Shown here: positions 44,260 to 54,786 of the stretch, one piece after another | Layout of the letters: the number at the start of each line of letters is the position of its first letter | How positions within the stretch are numbered: the stretch's first letter is position 1 | DNA from: Pseudomonas sp. 6D_7.1_Bac1 | Lineage (GTDB): Bacteria > Pseudomonadota > Gammaproteobacteria > Pseudomonadales > Pseudomonadaceae | DNA: 64,000 bases | Assembly: GCF_025465945.1 (NCBI RefSeq) | Contig: NZ_JANLNW010000006.1 | Coordinates: 62,001 to 126,000 of the forward strand | Direction: 5' to 3' | Made by a program: the position numbers and the translations under genes | Notes under the pieces: model-generated | Told to the model about the DNA's origin: nothing | Databases searched by the model: none | The model's input: the letters and a program-made list of their open reading frames with translations, nothing else

Positions 44260-45030
44260 TCAGACAGTCTCTTTATCCGCCGCCGCGGGCAGTGGTGGCA
44301 GCGAACCCATGTCCCGTTGGGTCTGCTCGTTCCAGGCCGCGGCACGGTCGTTGAGCTCGGCAATCGCCCGTGGGCCGCTGCCTTCTGCATACATCGGCGC
44401 ACCGATGATAACGGTGATGGTGCCAGGCGTTTTCAACCAACCGGTTTTTGGCCAGAATTTGCCGGCGTTATGGGCGATTGGCAGTACAGGCAACTGCGCG
44501 TTGACCGCCAGCGCCGTACCACCGCGCGAAAACTTGCCCACCGTACCGAATGGAACGCGGGTGCCTTCCGGGAAGATCAGTACCCAGACATTGTCCTTGA
44601 GCAGCTCATCGCCCTTCTTCGCCACATGCTTGAGTGCGGCTTTCGGGTTGTCGCGGTCGATGGCGATCGGTCGCAGCATGGCCATCGCCCAGCCGAAGAA
44701 CGGCACATAGAGCAGTTCGCGCTTGAGCACCTGGCTCAACGGCTCGAAGTAGGCCGACAGAAAGAACGTCTCCCAGGTGCTCTGGTGGTTCGACAGAATC
44801 ACGCACGGCTGGTCGGGGATGTTCTCGGCGCCTTTGACTTCATAGCGGATGTCCAGGAACACCTTGCTCAGCCACAGTGCGCAGCGGCACCAGTAGACGT
44901 TGATGAATCGGTAGCGCGCTTTGAACGGTAAGAAAGGCGCGATAAAAAAGCTCAGGCTGCACCAGAGCAACGAGCTGGTGCCCAGCAGCAGGTAAAAAAG
45001 AAAGGTTCTGATTGCCTGCAAAATCGACAT
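44260..45030 (-). CDS. plsC: 1-acylglycerol-3-phosphate acyltransferase (PlsC/HdtS type)
   Basis: A 256-residue inner-membrane acyltransferase that makes phosphatidic acid from lysophosphatidic acid. The catalytic motif is NHQSTWE (H-x4-E), and FPEGTRVPFG is the glycerol-phosphate binding motif. The N-terminus has a membrane segment (TFLFYLLLGTSSLLWCSLSFFI). In P. fluorescens F113 the gene at this place, hdtS, was reported to be linked to acyl-homoserine lactone production besides this activity. Downstream of gmhB on the same strand. Full length. Confidence 0.93.
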   Translation of the reverse strand: MSILQAIRTFLFYLLLGTSSLLWCSLSFFIAPFLPFKARYRFINVYWCRCALWLSKVFLDIRYEVKGAENIPDQPCVILSNHQSTWETFFLSAYFEPLSQVLKRELLYVPFFGWAMAMLRPIAIDRDNPKAALKHVAKKGDELLKDNVWVLIFPEGTRVPFGTVGKFSRGGTALAVNAQLPVLPIAHNAGKFWPKTGWLKTPGTITVIIGAPMYAEGSGPRAIAELNDRAAAWNEQTQRDMGSLPPLPAAADKETV

Positions 45031-45111
45031 GGCCGCATTTACCGTTGCGGGGCTGTGCCCGCCTGTTAAAAGTGCTTCCCGAACAGTCCTTGATCAGGAT
45101 GTCAGAAGAGC

Positions 45112-45645
45112 CTAGTTGTTGATAAGTTCTGCGGCAATCGCCGCCAGATCGTCAAAAATCAAGGTGCCTGCCGGAAGGGTCAAGGCCTGCGTCTTTTCGC
45201 CTTTCCCGGTTTTTACCAAAACTGGCTGACAGTCGACGGCTTTTGCCGCCTCCAGGTCACCGAGACTGTCGCCGACAAACCACAGGTCAGTCAGCGCCAC
45301 GTCGTAATGTGCGGCAATGGTTTTAAGCATGCCGGGTTTGGGCTTACGACAGTCGCAGCCTTCGTCCGGCCCATGCGGGCAGTAGACGATCAGCCCGACC
45401 TCGCCACCCTGCTCGGCCACCAACGTGCGCAAGCGCTCGTGCATGGCGTCCAGGGTGGCGACATCGTAGTAGCCGCGAGCAATGCCCGACTGGTTGGTAG
45501 CGACGGCTACCGTCCAGCCGGCCTTGCTCAACTGCGCGATGGCTTCGATCGAACCGGGGAGCGGAATCCACTCCTCCACCGACTTGATGTAAGCGTCGGA
45601 GTCGTAATTGATCACTCCGTCCCGATCGAGAATCAGCAGTTTCAA
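45112..45645 (-). CDS. gmhB: D-glycero-beta-D-manno-heptose 1,7-bisphosphate 7-phosphatase
   Basis: A 177-residue cytosolic HAD-family phosphatase in the ADP-heptose pathway for the LPS core. Motif I is LLILDRDGVIN with two catalytic aspartates, the zinc-binding loop is CPHGPDEGCDCRKPKPG, and WFVGDSLGDLEAA is motif III/IV. The start is TTG at 45645 (KLLILDRDG), with GAGGAG 6 bases upstream; the open frame extends up into glyS with no family sequence. It lies 10 bases past glyS and continues the glyQ-glyS-gmhB-plsC operon. Confidence 0.94.
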   Translation of the reverse strand: MKLLILDRDGVINYDSDAYIKSVEEWIPLPGSIEAIAQLSKAGWTVAVATNQSGIARGYYDVATLDAMHERLRTLVAEQGGEVGLIVYCPHGPDEGCDCRKPKPGMLKTIAAHYDVALTDLWFVGDSLGDLEAAKAVDCQPVLVKTGKGEKTQALTLPAGTLIFDDLAAIAAELINN

Positions 45646-45655
45646 CAGCAGCTCC

Positions 45656-47710
45656 TCAGCCCAGCAACGAGATGTCGGCAACGCCGAGGAACAGACCGCG
45701 CAAACGTGCCAGCAACGCATAACGGTTGGCACGGACCTTGGCGTCTTCGGCGTTGACCATCACCGCTTCGAAGAACGCATCGACAGGCTCGCGCAAGGCG
45801 GCCAGACGCGCCAGCGATTCGCGGTACTGACGGGCCGCAGCCATTGGCTGCACCGCTTGATCCGCTTGCTGGATCGCCGAGTACAGGGAGAACTCGGCGG
45901 CGTTGTCGAAGTACTTGGCTTCAACGGTGGTCGGCACGCTGCCTTCGAGTTTGCTCAGCAGGTTCGATACGCGCTTGTTCACGGCGGCCAGTGCGGCGGC
46001 TTCCGGCAGTTTGCGGAACGCTTCCACGGCTTGTACGCGCTGATCGAAGTCCAGGGCCGAACCCGGTTTCAGGGCACGTACCGACAGGTAGGTGGCGACA
46101 TCCACGCCTTCGTCTTCGTAACGGGCACGCAGACGGTCGAAGATGAACTCCAGCACCGAATCAGCCAGGCCGACAGCCTTGACCTTGGCGCCGAACGCGG
46201 CGACGGCGAAGGCCACGGCGTCGGTCAGGTCCAGGTCGAGCTTCTTGTCGATCAGGATCCGCAGCACGCCGAGCGCGGCACGGCGCAGGGCATACGGGTC
46301 TTTGCTACCGGTTGGGAGCATGCCGACACCGAAGATCCCGACCAGGGTGTCGAGCTTGTCGGCGATCGCCACGGCTGCGCCGGTCAGGGTAGTCGGCAAT
46401 TCAGCGCCGGCACCGCGCGGCATGTATTGCTCGTTCAGCGCCAGTGCGACATCTTCTGGCTCGCCATCGTTGAGGGCGTAGTAGTAACCGGCGACGCCTT
46501 GCATCTCCGGGAACTCACCGACCATCTCGGTCGCCAGGTCACACTTGGACAGCAGGCCGGCACGCGCCGCCCGTTGAGCGTTGCCGCCAATGTGTGGAGC
46601 GATGAATGCGGCCAGTTTGGAAACACGCTCGGCCTTGTCGTAGACGCTGCCGAGTTTTTCCTGGAACACCACGTTCTGCAGGCGCAGGTTGAAGTCTTCG
46701 AGTTTCTGCTTCTTGTCTTGCTTGAAGAAGAATTCGGCATCGGTCAGGCGTGGGCGAACCACTTTCTCGTTACCGTCGATGATCTGCTGCGGGTCTTTGC
46801 TCTCGATGTTGGCCACGGTAATGAAACGTGGCAGCAATTTGCCGTCGGCATCCAGCAGGCAGAAGTACTTCTGGTTGTCCTGCATGGTGGTGATCAGGGC
46901 TTCTTGCGGCACATCGAGGAAACGCTCCTCGAACGAGCACACCAGCGGCACTGGCCATTCCACCAGCGCGGTCACTTCGTCGAGCAGGGCCGGCGGAACG
47001 ATCGCGGTGCCTTCCTGACGGGTCGCCAGCTCAGCGGTACGGGTGCTGATCAGCTCGCGTCGCTCGTTGGCATCGGCCAGTACGTAGGCAGCGCGCAGGT
47101 CGTTCAGGTAGTTGGCTGGCGAGGTGATGCGTACGCTTTCCGGGTGATGGAAGCGGTGACCACGGGAATCGCGACCGGCCTTCTGGGCGAGGATGGTGCA
47201 GTCGACCACCTGGTCGCCGAGCAGCATCACCAGCCATTGGGTTGGGCGAACGAATTCTTCCTTGCGAGCGCCCCAGCGCATGCGCTTCGGGATAGGCAGG
47301 TCGTTCAGCGAGTCTTCGACGATGGTCGGCAACAGGCTGACGGTCGGCTTGCCGGCGATGCTTTGGCTGTAACGCAGTTTCGGCCCGCTTTGATCGATTT
47401 CGCTCAGCTCTACGCCGCACTTCTTGGCGAAGCCCAGGGCAGCCTGGGTCGGGTTGCCTTCGGCATCGAAGGCGGCCTGACGTGGTGGGCCGTCGAGGTT
47501 GATGCTGCGATCCGGCTGTTGGGTGGCCAGTTTGGTGATCAGCACGGCCAGGCGACGCGGTGCGGCGTAGACCTGCTTGGCTTCAAAGCCCAGGCCAGCG
47601 GCCAGCAGGCCCTTCTCGATACCGGCGAGGAACGCGTCGGCCAGGGTGTTCAGGGCCTTGGGTGGCAGCTCTTCGGTGCCCAGTTCAACCAGGAAATCTT
47701 GAGCACTCAT
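45656..47710 (-). CDS. glyS: Glycine--tRNA ligase beta subunit
   Basis: A 684-residue subunit of the alpha2-beta2 glycyl-tRNA synthetase. It starts [20 protein letters not shown] and has the anticodon-binding DALR-type C-terminal part. It contains the conserved [18 protein letters not shown] segment. Full length. Its ATG overlaps the glyQ stop by 4 bases, so the two subunits are translated together. Confidence 0.97.
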   Translation of the reverse strand: MSAQDFLVELGTEELPPKALNTLADAFLAGIEKGLLAAGLGFEAKQVYAAPRRLAVLITKLATQQPDRSINLDGPPRQAAFDAEGNPTQAALGFAKKCGVELSEIDQSGPKLRYSQSIAGKPTVSLLPTIVEDSLNDLPIPKRMRWGARKEEFVRPTQWLVMLLGDQVVDCTILAQKAGRDSRGHRFHHPESVRITSPANYLNDLRAAYVLADANERRELISTRTAELATRQEGTAIVPPALLDEVTALVEWPVPLVCSFEERFLDVPQEALITTMQDNQKYFCLLDADGKLLPRFITVANIESKDPQQIIDGNEKVVRPRLTDAEFFFKQDKKQKLEDFNLRLQNVVFQEKLGSVYDKAERVSKLAAFIAPHIGGNAQRAARAGLLSKCDLATEMVGEFPEMQGVAGYYYALNDGEPEDVALALNEQYMPRGAGAELPTTLTGAAVAIADKLDTLVGIFGVGMLPTGSKDPYALRRAALGVLRILIDKKLDLDLTDAVAFAVAAFGAKVKAVGLADSVLEFIFDRLRARYEDEGVDVATYLSVRALKPGSALDFDQRVQAVEAFRKLPEAAALAAVNKRVSNLLSKLEGSVPTTVEAKYFDNAAEFSLYSAIQQADQAVQPMAAARQYRESLARLAALREPVDAFFEAVMVNAEDAKVRANRYALLARLRGLFLGVADISLLG

Positions 47711-48660
47711 TGTGCAGCCTCCAGCTTAGCCAACACTTCATCACGCAAATCCGGGGTCGCCATCGGGAAGCCCAGCTTGGCGCGCGCCAGCAGGTAGGCT
47801 TGCGCAACGGAACGCGCCAGGGTGCGGACACGCAGAATGTATTGCTGACGCGCCGTCACCGAGATCGCCCGGCGTGCATCCAGCAGGTTGAAGGTGTGCG
47901 AGGCCTTCAGCACCATTTCATAGCTCGGCAACGGCAGCGGTTGATCGAGCTCGATCAGGCGCTTGGCTTCGCTTTCATAGAAGTCGAACAGTTCGAACAG
48001 CTTCTCGACGTTGGCGTGTTCGAAGTTGTAGGTCGACTGCTCCACTTCGTTCTGGTGGAACACGTCGCCGTAGGTCACTTTGCCGAACGGACCGTCAGCC
48101 CAGACCAGGTCGTAAACCGAGTCCACGCCTTGCAGGTACATGGCCAGACGCTCAAGACCGTAGGTGATTTCGCCGGTCACCGGGTAGCACTCGATGCCAC
48201 CCGCCGCCTGGAAGTAGGTGAACTGCGTCACTTCCATACCGTTGAGCCAGACTTCCCAGCCCAGACCCCAGGCGCCGAGGGTCGGTGATTCCCAGTTGTC
48301 TTCGACGAAACGGATGTCGTGCACCAATGGGTCCAGGCCCACGTGCTTGAGGGAGCCCAGGTACAGTTCCTGGAAGTTGTCCGGGTTCGGCTTGAGGACT
48401 ACCTGGAACTGGTAGTAGTGCTGCAGACGGTTCGGGTTTTCGCCGTAGCGGCCGTCAGTCGGGCGACGACTGGGCTGCACATAAGCGGCGTTCCAGGTTT
48501 CCGGGCCGATGGCGCGCAGGAACGTGGCGGTATGGAAAGTGCCGGCGCCTACTTCCATATCGTAGGGCTGAAGTACCACACAACCTTGCTCGGCCCAGTA
48601 TTGCTGGAGGGCGAGGATCAAGTCTTGGAAGGTACGCACGGCTGGCGTAGGCTGGCTCAC
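47707..48660 (-). CDS. glyQ: Glycine--tRNA ligase alpha subunit
   Basis: A 317-residue catalytic subunit, class II aminoacyl-tRNA synthetase. It has [45 protein letters not shown], conserved in this family. The start is GTG at 48660 ([14 protein letters not shown]), with AGGTGA upstream; the open frame reaches further up but without family sequence. It overlaps glyS by 4 bases. The divergent tag gene starts 81 bases away. Confidence 0.96.
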   Translation of the reverse strand: MSQPTPAVRTFQDLILALQQYWAEQGCVVLQPYDMEVGAGTFHTATFLRAIGPETWNAAYVQPSRRPTDGRYGENPNRLQHYYQFQVVLKPNPDNFQELYLGSLKHVGLDPLVHDIRFVEDNWESPTLGAWGLGWEVWLNGMEVTQFTYFQAAGGIECYPVTGEITYGLERLAMYLQGVDSVYDLVWADGPFGKVTYGDVFHQNEVEQSTYNFEHANVEKLFELFDFYESEAKRLIELDQPLPLPSYEMVLKASHTFNLLDARRAISVTARQQYILRVRTLARSVAQAYLLARAKLGFPMATPDLRDEVLAKLEAAQ

Positions 48661-48741
48661 GAAATTCACCTGTTTCTTGGGCTGCGATTTAAAGAGCGGG
48701 AGTATACCCGATTCGTTGGTCCGCACGCCCCCTGGAGCCTT

Positions 48742-49305
48742 ATGCCACGCTGCTTTTGGTGTTCCGAAGATCCGTTGTACATGGCTTATCACGATCAAGA
48801 GTGGGGCGTACCGCTACGCGATGCGCAGCGCTTGTTCGAGTTGCTTTTGCTCGAAGGGTTCCAGGCCGGTCTGTCGTGGATCACCGTGCTGAGGAAACGC
48901 GAGCATTACCGTAAGGTATTGTTCGAGTTCGACGTGCAGCGCGTGGCGCAGATGAGCGACGCCGAAATCGACGATTTGATGCTTGACCCAGGGATCATCC
49001 GCAACCGTCTCAAACTCAATGCCGCCCGGCGCAACGCTCAAGCCTGGCAGGCGCTGGAAGATCCGGTGGCGCTGCTCTGGTCGTATGTCGGCGGCGTCCC
49101 GATGATCAATCATTTCAAGGATCGCAGCGAAGTGCCGGCCGTGACGCCGGTCGCCGTGGAGATGAGCAAAGGTCTGAAAAAAGCCGGCTTCACCTTTGTC
49201 GGCCCGACCATTTGCTATGCCCTGATGCAGGCCTCGGGCATGGTCATGGATCACACCACCGATTGTGATCGCTACGCCATCTTGAGCAGTGGGCGGTTAG
49301 AATAG
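48742..49305 (+). CDS. tag: DNA-3-methyladenine glycosylase I
   Basis: A 187-residue base excision repair enzyme that removes 3-methyladenine. The N-terminus [27 protein letters not shown] is the family signature; the zinc site uses N-terminal Cys4 and His17 and the C-terminal His and Cys of DHTTDCDR. The ATG at 48742 is chosen because family homology starts there. It is divergent from glyQ. Confidence 0.96.
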   Translation: MPRCFWCSEDPLYMAYHDQEWGVPLRDAQRLFELLLLEGFQAGLSWITVLRKREHYRKVLFEFDVQRVAQMSDAEIDDLMLDPGIIRNRLKLNAARRNAQAWQALEDPVALLWSYVGGVPMINHFKDRSEVPAVTPVAVEMSKGLKKAGFTFVGPTICYALMQASGMVMDHTTDCDRYAILSSGRLE

Positions 49306-49356
49306 CCGGCTCGTGATACGGATCATGACGTCGGATTAGAAGATCAGGAGTGACCT

Positions 49357-50244
49357 GTGGATAAGTTTAAAGGCGCCTTGCTGGTAGGTGCTCTGCGGTT
49401 GTTTGCCCTGCTCCCGTGGCGGGCGGTGCAAGCGGTGGGCGCGGCGATTGGCTGGATCATGTGGAAAACCCCCAACCGCTCCCGCGACGTGGTGCGCATC
49501 AACCTGGCCAAGTGTTTCCCCGAAATGGATGCCGCCGAGCGGGAGCGTCTGGTCGGGCAGAGCCTGATGGACATCGGCAAATCGCTGACCGAAAGCGCCT
49601 GCGCCTGGATCTGGCCGGCCCAGCGCTCGATCGACCTGGTGCGTGAAGTCGAAGGCCTCGATGTTTTGAAAGACGCATTGGCCTCGGGCAAAGGCGTGGT
49701 CGGCATCACCAGCCACCTGGGCAACTGGGAAGTGTTGAACCACTTCTATTGCAGCCAGTGCAAACCGATCATTTTCTACCGTCCACCCAAGCTCAAGGCT
49801 GTGGATGAATTGCTGCGCAAGCAGCGCGTGCAATTGGGCAACCGTGTGGCGGCGTCCACCAAGGAAGGCATCCTCAGCGTCATCAAGGAAGTGCGCAAAG
49901 GTGGTGCAGTGGGCATACCCGCTGACCCGGAACCGGCCGAATCCGCTGGAATTTTCGTGCCTTTCTTCGCCACCCAGGCGCTGACCAGCAAGTTTGTGCC
50001 GAACATGCTCGCGGGCGGCAAAGCCGTCGGGGTGTTCCTGCACGCCCTGCGCCTGCCGGACGGTTCAGGCTACAAAGTGATCCTGGAAGCCGCGCCCCAG
50101 GATATGTACAGCACCGATACCGAGACGTCCTGCGCGGCCATGAGCCAGATCGTCGAGAAGTACGTTCGGGCTTACCCGAGCCAATACATGTGGAGCATGA
50201 AGCGTTTCAAGAAACGCCCACCGGGCGAAGAACGCTGGTATTGA
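49357..50244 (+). CDS. htrB: Lipid A lauroyl-type acyltransferase (LpxL/HtrB family)
   Basis: A 295-residue inner-membrane acyltransferase that adds a secondary fatty acid to lipid A. One N-terminal membrane region is followed by the catalytic SHLGNWEV (H-x4-E) and the conserved VGIPADPEPAESAGIFVPFFA segment. The start is GTG at 49357, with AGGAG 7 bases upstream; an exact DnaA box (49356-49364) covers the start codon. The chain specificity (lauroyl or 2-hydroxylauroyl) is not readable here. Confidence 0.93.
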   Translation: MDKFKGALLVGALRLFALLPWRAVQAVGAAIGWIMWKTPNRSRDVVRINLAKCFPEMDAAERERLVGQSLMDIGKSLTESACAWIWPAQRSIDLVREVEGLDVLKDALASGKGVVGITSHLGNWEVLNHFYCSQCKPIIFYRPPKLKAVDELLRKQRVQLGNRVAASTKEGILSVIKEVRKGGAVGIPADPEPAESAGIFVPFFATQALTSKFVPNMLAGGKAVGVFLHALRLPDGSGYKVILEAAPQDMYSTDTETSCAAMSQIVEKYVRAYPSQYMWSMKRFKKRPPGEERWY

Positions 50245-50260
50245 TCCACTTGGCACGATC

Positions 50261-50292
50261 TGTGGATAACTTTGGGCAAAGGGTTATCCACA
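50261..50292. promoter_or_regulatory. Inverted pair of DnaA boxes
   Basis: TGTGGATAAC (50261-50270) and GTTATCCACA (50283-50292) are exact DnaA boxes in opposite directions, 12 bases apart, in the htrB-PilZ gap. The arms pair into a 10-bp stem, with a small TTTG/CAAA inner pairing. Confidence 0.85.
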
Positions 50293-50316
50293 ACCGTTCA
50301 ATCAAGGGCGCAGCAG

Positions 50317-50556
50317 ATGTCCGAACACCGTAAGTCATTTCGAATCAAGATCCAGCACGAGAGCTTCGGCGAGTGCCTGGGCCAGACCCGCAACCTTTCC
50401 GCCAGCGGCGTCTACGTGAAGCACCCGACGCTGGCAGCATTGGCCGAAGGCGCGGTGGTCTATGGCCAGGTGCAGGGTTTACCGTGCGGCGCGCCGCGAG
50501 TACGCATGGAAGTGGTGCAGGTCGACGCCGAAGGCATCGGCCTGCGTTACCTTTGA
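50317..50556 (+). CDS. PilZ-domain protein
   Basis: A 79-residue protein made of little more than one PilZ domain, which binds cyclic di-GMP. The RxxxR motif is seen in HRKSFRIK and the D/NxSxxG motif in NLSASGVYVK. A longer frame starts at 50272, but the ATG at 50317 begins the conserved part. It is downstream of htrB and the inverted DnaA-box pair. The target of the signal is unknown. Confidence 0.88.
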   Translation: MSEHRKSFRIKIQHESFGECLGQTRNLSASGVYVKHPTLAALAEGAVVYGQVQGLPCGAPRVRMEVVQVDAEGIGLRYL

Positions 50557-50572
50557 ATTGAGCGCTTTTTGA

Positions 50573-50887
50573 TCAGTTACCCAGCCGGTCAAGCTTCTTC
50601 AGAAACACCGTCATTTCCTTTTCCGCCTGCTTGTCGCCATGGGCGCGGGCGGCTTCCAGGCCCTGCTCCCAGGCCTGACGGGCGGCGGCATGGTCCGCCA
50701 ACGCCAGGTGGGCCTTGCCCAACAGCTTCCAGGCCGCCGAATACTTCGGATCGAACGCCACGCAGCGGGTGAAATGCTCGGCGGCCTTGGCGTTTTCGCC
50801 AAGATCCAGATAACCCTTGCCCAGACCGAAGCGCAGCAGTGAGTTATCCACACCCTTGGCGAGCATTTTTTCGAGGGATTCGAGCAT
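50573..50887 (-). CDS. Small TPR-repeat protein
   Basis: A 104-residue protein with two to three tetratricopeptide repeats (LLRFGLGKGYLDLGENAKAAEHFTRCVAFDPKYSAAWKLLGKAHLALADHAAARQAWEQGLEAA). Such repeats mediate protein contacts. No signal peptide. A DnaA box lies in it at 50844-50852. The partner is unknown. It converges with the PilZ gene. Confidence 0.85.
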   Translation of the reverse strand: MLESLEKMLAKGVDNSLLRFGLGKGYLDLGENAKAAEHFTRCVAFDPKYSAAWKLLGKAHLALADHAAARQAWEQGLEAARAHGDKQAEKEMTVFLKKLDRLGN

Positions 50888-50945
50888 GGGTGAATTCCTT
50901 GTTGAGGGGTGTCAGGGATTGATCTGTTTTAGTGAGACCGCTATT

Positions 50946-51034
50946 GCGAGCAGGCTCGCTCCCACAGTTGATCTTCAGTGAACCCAGATGTTGTGTTCGG
51001 CAGAAATCCACTGTGGGAGCGGGCTTGCTCGCGA
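50946..51034. repeat. REPIN between the TPR gene and trkA
   Basis: An inverted REP pair: GCGAGCAGGCTCGCTCCCAC at the left and GTGGGAGCGGGCTTGCTCGC at the right, about 45 bases apart. Same family as 58353-58434 and 61362-61458. Confidence 0.9.
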
Positions 51035-51065
51035 AGAGGCCCGTCCGGCCAGCGCAGAGCCCGAA

Positions 51066-52439
51066 TCAGAAAAAGCTCAACCCCACGTGAAACAACTTCT
51101 CCACATCGCGAATATGCTTTTTATCCACAAGGAACAGAATCACATGGTCGCCGGCCTCGATCACCGTGTCGTCGTGGGCGATCAGCACTTCTTCGTCGCG
51201 AATGATCGCACCAATGGTAGTCCCTGGCGGCAGGACGATGTTTTCGATGGCCTTGCCGATCACCTTGCTCGACTTCGCATCGCCATGGGCAATCGCCTCG
51301 ATGGCTTCTGCCGCACCGCGGCGCAGCGAGTGCACGCTGACGATATCGCCACGGCGCACGTGGGCCAGCAAGGTGCCGATAGTCGCCAGTTGCGGGCTGA
51401 TGGCGATGTCGATGTCACCGCCCTGGATCAGGTCGACGTAGGCCGGGTTGTTGATGATGGTCATCACCTTTTTTGCGCCCAGGCGTTTGGCCAATAGCGA
51501 CGACATGATGTTGGCTTCGTCGTCGTTGGTCAGTGCCAGGAAAATATCGGCGTCGGCGATGTTCTCTTCCAGCAGCAAATCACGGTCCGAGGCGCTGCCC
51601 TGCAACACCACGGTGCTGTCGAGGGTGTCCGAGAGGTAGCGGCAGCGTGCCGGGTTCATCTCGATGATCTTCACCTGATAGCGGCTTTCGATGGCCTCGG
51701 CCAGGCGCTCGCCGATCTGTCCGCCACCGGCGATGACGATGCGCTTGTAGCTCTCGTCGAGCCGGCGCATTTCGCTCATCACCGCACGAATGTTCGCTTT
51801 GGCGGCGATGAAAAACACTTCGTCGTCGGCTTCGATCACCGTATCGCCTTGCGGCAGGATCGGCCGGTCACGACGGAAAATCGCCGCCACGCGGGTGTCG
51901 ACATTCGGCATGTGTTCGCGCAACTGGCGCAGTTGCTGCCCCACCAACGGTCCGCCGTAGTACGCCTTGACCGCCACCAGTTGGGCCTTGCCTTCGGCGA
52001 AGTCGATCACCTGCAAGGCGCCGGGGTGCTCGATCAGGCGCTTGATGTAGTGAGTCACTACTTGTTCCGGGCTGATCAACACGTCGACCGGAATCGCATC
52101 GTTGTCGAACAGGCCGGCGCGGGTCAGGTACGCGGCTTCGCGCACCCGGGCGATCTTGGTCGGCGTGTGGAACAGGGTGTGGGCGACCTGGCAGGCGACC
52201 ATGTTGGTTTCGTCGCTGTTGGTCACCGCCACCAGCATGTCAGCGTCGTCGGCGCCGGCCTGACGCAGCACTGTCGGGAGCGAGCCGCGTCCTTGCACGG
52301 TGCGGATGTCGAGGCGGTCACCGAGGTCGCGCAGGCGTTCGCCGTCGGTGTCGACCACGGTGATGTCGTTCGCTTCGCTGGCCAAGTGTTCCGCCAGTGT
52401 GCCGCCCACCTGCCCTGCGCCGAGGATGATGATCTTCAT
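51066..52439 (-). CDS. trkA: Trk system potassium uptake protein TrkA
   Basis: A 457-residue peripheral regulator of potassium uptake. Two Rossmann NAD-binding units, [20 protein letters not shown] at the start and [19 protein letters not shown] near residue 234, each followed by a TrkA-C domain. Full length. It would pair with a TrkH channel not in this window. It lies 23 bases after rsmB on the same strand. A DnaA box occurs at 51121-51129. Confidence 0.97.
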   Translation of the reverse strand: MKIIILGAGQVGGTLAEHLASEANDITVVDTDGERLRDLGDRLDIRTVQGRGSLPTVLRQAGADDADMLVAVTNSDETNMVACQVAHTLFHTPTKIARVREAAYLTRAGLFDNDAIPVDVLISPEQVVTHYIKRLIEHPGALQVIDFAEGKAQLVAVKAYYGGPLVGQQLRQLREHMPNVDTRVAAIFRRDRPILPQGDTVIEADDEVFFIAAKANIRAVMSEMRRLDESYKRIVIAGGGQIGERLAEAIESRYQVKIIEMNPARCRYLSDTLDSTVVLQGSASDRDLLLEENIADADIFLALTNDDEANIMSSLLAKRLGAKKVMTIINNPAYVDLIQGGDIDIAISPQLATIGTLLAHVRRGDIVSVHSLRRGAAEAIEAIAHGDAKSSKVIGKAIENIVLPPGTTIGAIIRDEEVLIAHDDTVIEAGDHVILFLVDKKHIRDVEKLFHVGLSFF

Positions 52440-52462
52440 CCAGTCACTCCCTTGAAATTCGC

Positions 52463-53773
52463 TTAGCTGCGCGCGGCGGCAATCTTGATCAATTTCGCGT
52501 AGTAGAACCCGTCGTGACCGCCCTCTTGCGCCAGCAACTGGCGGCCGTGCGGTTGCTTGATGCCGGCCTGGCTGGCGATGTCCAACTCGCGGGCACCCGG
52601 GGTTCGGGCGAGGAAGGCTTCGATGACTTCAGTGTTTTCGGTCGGCAGTGTGGAGCACGTGGCATAAAGCAGAATGCCGCCGACCTCGAGAGTCGGCCAC
52701 ATTGCGTCGAGCAGTTCACCCTGAAGCACCGCGAGCGCGGCGATGTCATCCGGCTGACGGGTCAGCTTGATGTCCGGGTGACGGCGAATCACGCCGGTCG
52801 CCGAGCACGGCGCGTCGAGCAGGATGCGCTGGAACGGCTTGCCGTCCCACCAGGCCTGAGTGTCACGGCCGTCGGCGGCGATCAGTTCGGCGCTGAGCCC
52901 CAGCCGCTCAAGGTTTTCCCGCACGCGCACCAGACGCTTGGCTTCCAGATCCACCGCCACCACACCGGCCAATTTCGGCTCGACTTCGAGGATATGGCAG
53001 GTCTTGCCGCCCGGTGCGCAGCAGGCGTCGAGCACCCGTTGGCCCGGCGCCAGGTCCAGCAGATCCGCCGCCAGTTGCGCGGCCTCGTCCTGCACGCTGA
53101 TCCAGCCTTCGGCAAAGCCTGGCAACTGGCGCACATCGCTCGGCACGTCGAGCACGATGCCGTCCCGGCTAAACACGCACGGTTTGGCCGCGACACCGGC
53201 ATCGCTCAGCAAGGCGAGGTAGGCGTCGCGGGAATGATGACGACGGTTGACCCGCAAAATCATCGGCGGGTGCGCGTTGTTAGCGGTGCAGATCGCTTCC
53301 CACTGTTCGGGCCAAAAAGCCTTGAGGGATTTTTGCAGCCAGCGCGGGTGGGCGGTGCGCACCACCGGATCGTGCTCAAGCTCGGCCAGCAGTGCCTCGC
53401 TTTCACGTTGGGCGCGACGCAGCACAGCGTTGAGCAGGGCCTTGGCCCAGGGCTTTTTCAGTTTGTCGGCGCACCCCACGGTTTCGCCGATGGCCGCGTG
53501 GGCCGGGACCCGGGTGTAAAGCAGTTGGTAGAGGCCGACCAGCATCAGGGCTTCGACATCGGCATCAGCCGCCTTGAACGGTTTTTGCAGCAGCTTGGCC
53601 GCCAGCGCCGACAAGCGTGGTTGCCAGCGCGCGGTGCCAAAGGCCAGGTCCTGGGTGAAGCCGCGATCGCGGTCTTCGACCTTGTCCAGCTGCGTCGGTA
53701 GCGAACTATTCAGCGAAGCCTTGCCGTTAAGGACGGCGGCCAGGGCCTTGGCGGCGGCCAGACGCGGGTTCAT
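52463..53773 (-). CDS. rsmB: 16S rRNA (cytosine967-C5)-methyltransferase
   Basis: A 436-residue methyltransferase (Sun/Fmu). The N-terminal NusB-like RNA-binding domain (1-135) is followed by the SAM-binding [22 protein letters not shown] (catalytic cysteine region) and [13 protein letters not shown]. It overlaps fmt by 4 bases and precedes trkA. Full length. Confidence 0.96.
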   Translation of the reverse strand: MNPRLAAAKALAAVLNGKASLNSSLPTQLDKVEDRDRGFTQDLAFGTARWQPRLSALAAKLLQKPFKAADADVEALMLVGLYQLLYTRVPAHAAIGETVGCADKLKKPWAKALLNAVLRRAQRESEALLAELEHDPVVRTAHPRWLQKSLKAFWPEQWEAICTANNAHPPMILRVNRRHHSRDAYLALLSDAGVAAKPCVFSRDGIVLDVPSDVRQLPGFAEGWISVQDEAAQLAADLLDLAPGQRVLDACCAPGGKTCHILEVEPKLAGVVAVDLEAKRLVRVRENLERLGLSAELIAADGRDTQAWWDGKPFQRILLDAPCSATGVIRRHPDIKLTRQPDDIAALAVLQGELLDAMWPTLEVGGILLYATCSTLPTENTEVIEAFLARTPGARELDIASQAGIKQPHGRQLLAQEGGHDGFYYAKLIKIAAARS

Positions 53774-54729
53774 TGGGCGTCCACCGCTTGGCCCAGGATG
53801 GTGCCCACGGCAAATTTCTCACGACGACTGTTGAACAAGTCGCTGAAGCTCAGCGCCTTGCCTCCGGGCAATTGCAGACGGGTCAGGCACAGCGCCTGTT
53901 CACCGCAGGCGACGATCAAACCGTCCTTGCTGGCGCTGAGGACTTCGCCCGGTGCGCCCTTGCCTTCGGCGAGGCTGGCAGCCAGCACTTTCAAGGCTTC
54001 GCCATTGAGCGTGCTGTGGCAGATCGGCCACGGATTGAACGCGCGAACCAGACGTTCCAGCTCGACCGCTGGACGGTTCCAGTCGATGCGCGCTTCGTCT
54101 TTGTTCAATTTGTGCGCATAGGTGGCGAGGCTGTCGTCCTGCACTTCGCCTTCCAGGGTGCCCGCCGCCAGCCCGGCAATCGCTTGAAGCACAGCGGGCG
54201 GACCCATTTCGGCAAGACGGTCATGCAGACTGCCGCCGGTGTCTTCGGCACTGATCGGCGTGATGACCTTGAGCAGCATCGGCCCGGTGTCGAGGCCGGC
54301 CTCCATGCGCATCACGGTCACGCCGCTTTCAGCGTCGCCCGCTTCAACAGCGCGCTGGATCGGCGCCGCACCGCGCCAGCGTGGCAGCAGCGAGGCGTGG
54401 CTGTTGATGCAGCCCAGACGCGGAATATCCAGTACCACTTGCGGCAGGATCAGGCCATAGGCGACGACCACCATCAGGTCCGGCTTGAGCGCGGCCAGTT
54501 CGGCCTGGGCCTCGCTGTTGCGCAGGGTGGGCGGCTGCAGCACGGCAATGCCGTTTTCCAGCGCGAGTTGCTTGACCGGGCTCGGCATCAGCTTTTGCCC
54601 ACGGCCCGCCGGACGATCCGGTTGGGTGTAGACCGCAACGATCTCGTAAGGGCTGTCGAGCAGGGCCTTGAGGTGTTCGGCGGCAAATTCGGGGGTGCCG
54701 GCAAAGACGATGCGCAGTGGCTCAGTCAT
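53770..54729 (-). CDS. fmt: Methionyl-tRNA formyltransferase
   Basis: A 319-residue enzyme that formylates initiator Met-tRNA using 10-formyltetrahydrofolate. The catalytic loop has [26 protein letters not shown], including the conserved Asn-His. The C-terminal OB-fold domain binds tRNA. It overlaps rsmB by 4 bases. The def terminator lies 22 bases upstream of the start codon. Confidence 0.97.
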   Translation of the reverse strand: MTEPLRIVFAGTPEFAAEHLKALLDSPYEIVAVYTQPDRPAGRGQKLMPSPVKQLALENGIAVLQPPTLRNSEAQAELAALKPDLMVVVAYGLILPQVVLDIPRLGCINSHASLLPRWRGAAPIQRAVEAGDAESGVTVMRMEAGLDTGPMLLKVITPISAEDTGGSLHDRLAEMGPPAVLQAIAGLAAGTLEGEVQDDSLATYAHKLNKDEARIDWNRPAVELERLVRAFNPWPICHSTLNGEALKVLAASLAEGKGAPGEVLSASKDGLIVACGEQALCLTRLQLPGGKALSFSDLFNSRREKFAVGTILGQAVDAQ

Positions 54730-54750
54730 GGATGGAGTCTCTTGAAAAGA

Positions 54751-54775
54751 AAAAGGCTTGCCGCAGCAAGCCTTT
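54751..54775 (-). terminator. Terminator of def
   Basis: AAAGGCTTGC pairs with GCAAGCCTTT around five bases and on the minus strand continues with TTCTTTTC. It lies just after the def stop codon and before fmt. Confidence 0.88.
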
Positions 54776-54786
54776 GGAAGAAGGTA

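Noticed and set aside
51079..51094. parS-like sequence at the end of trkA
   Set aside because: Only 11 of 16 bases match; the left arm of the palindrome is lost.
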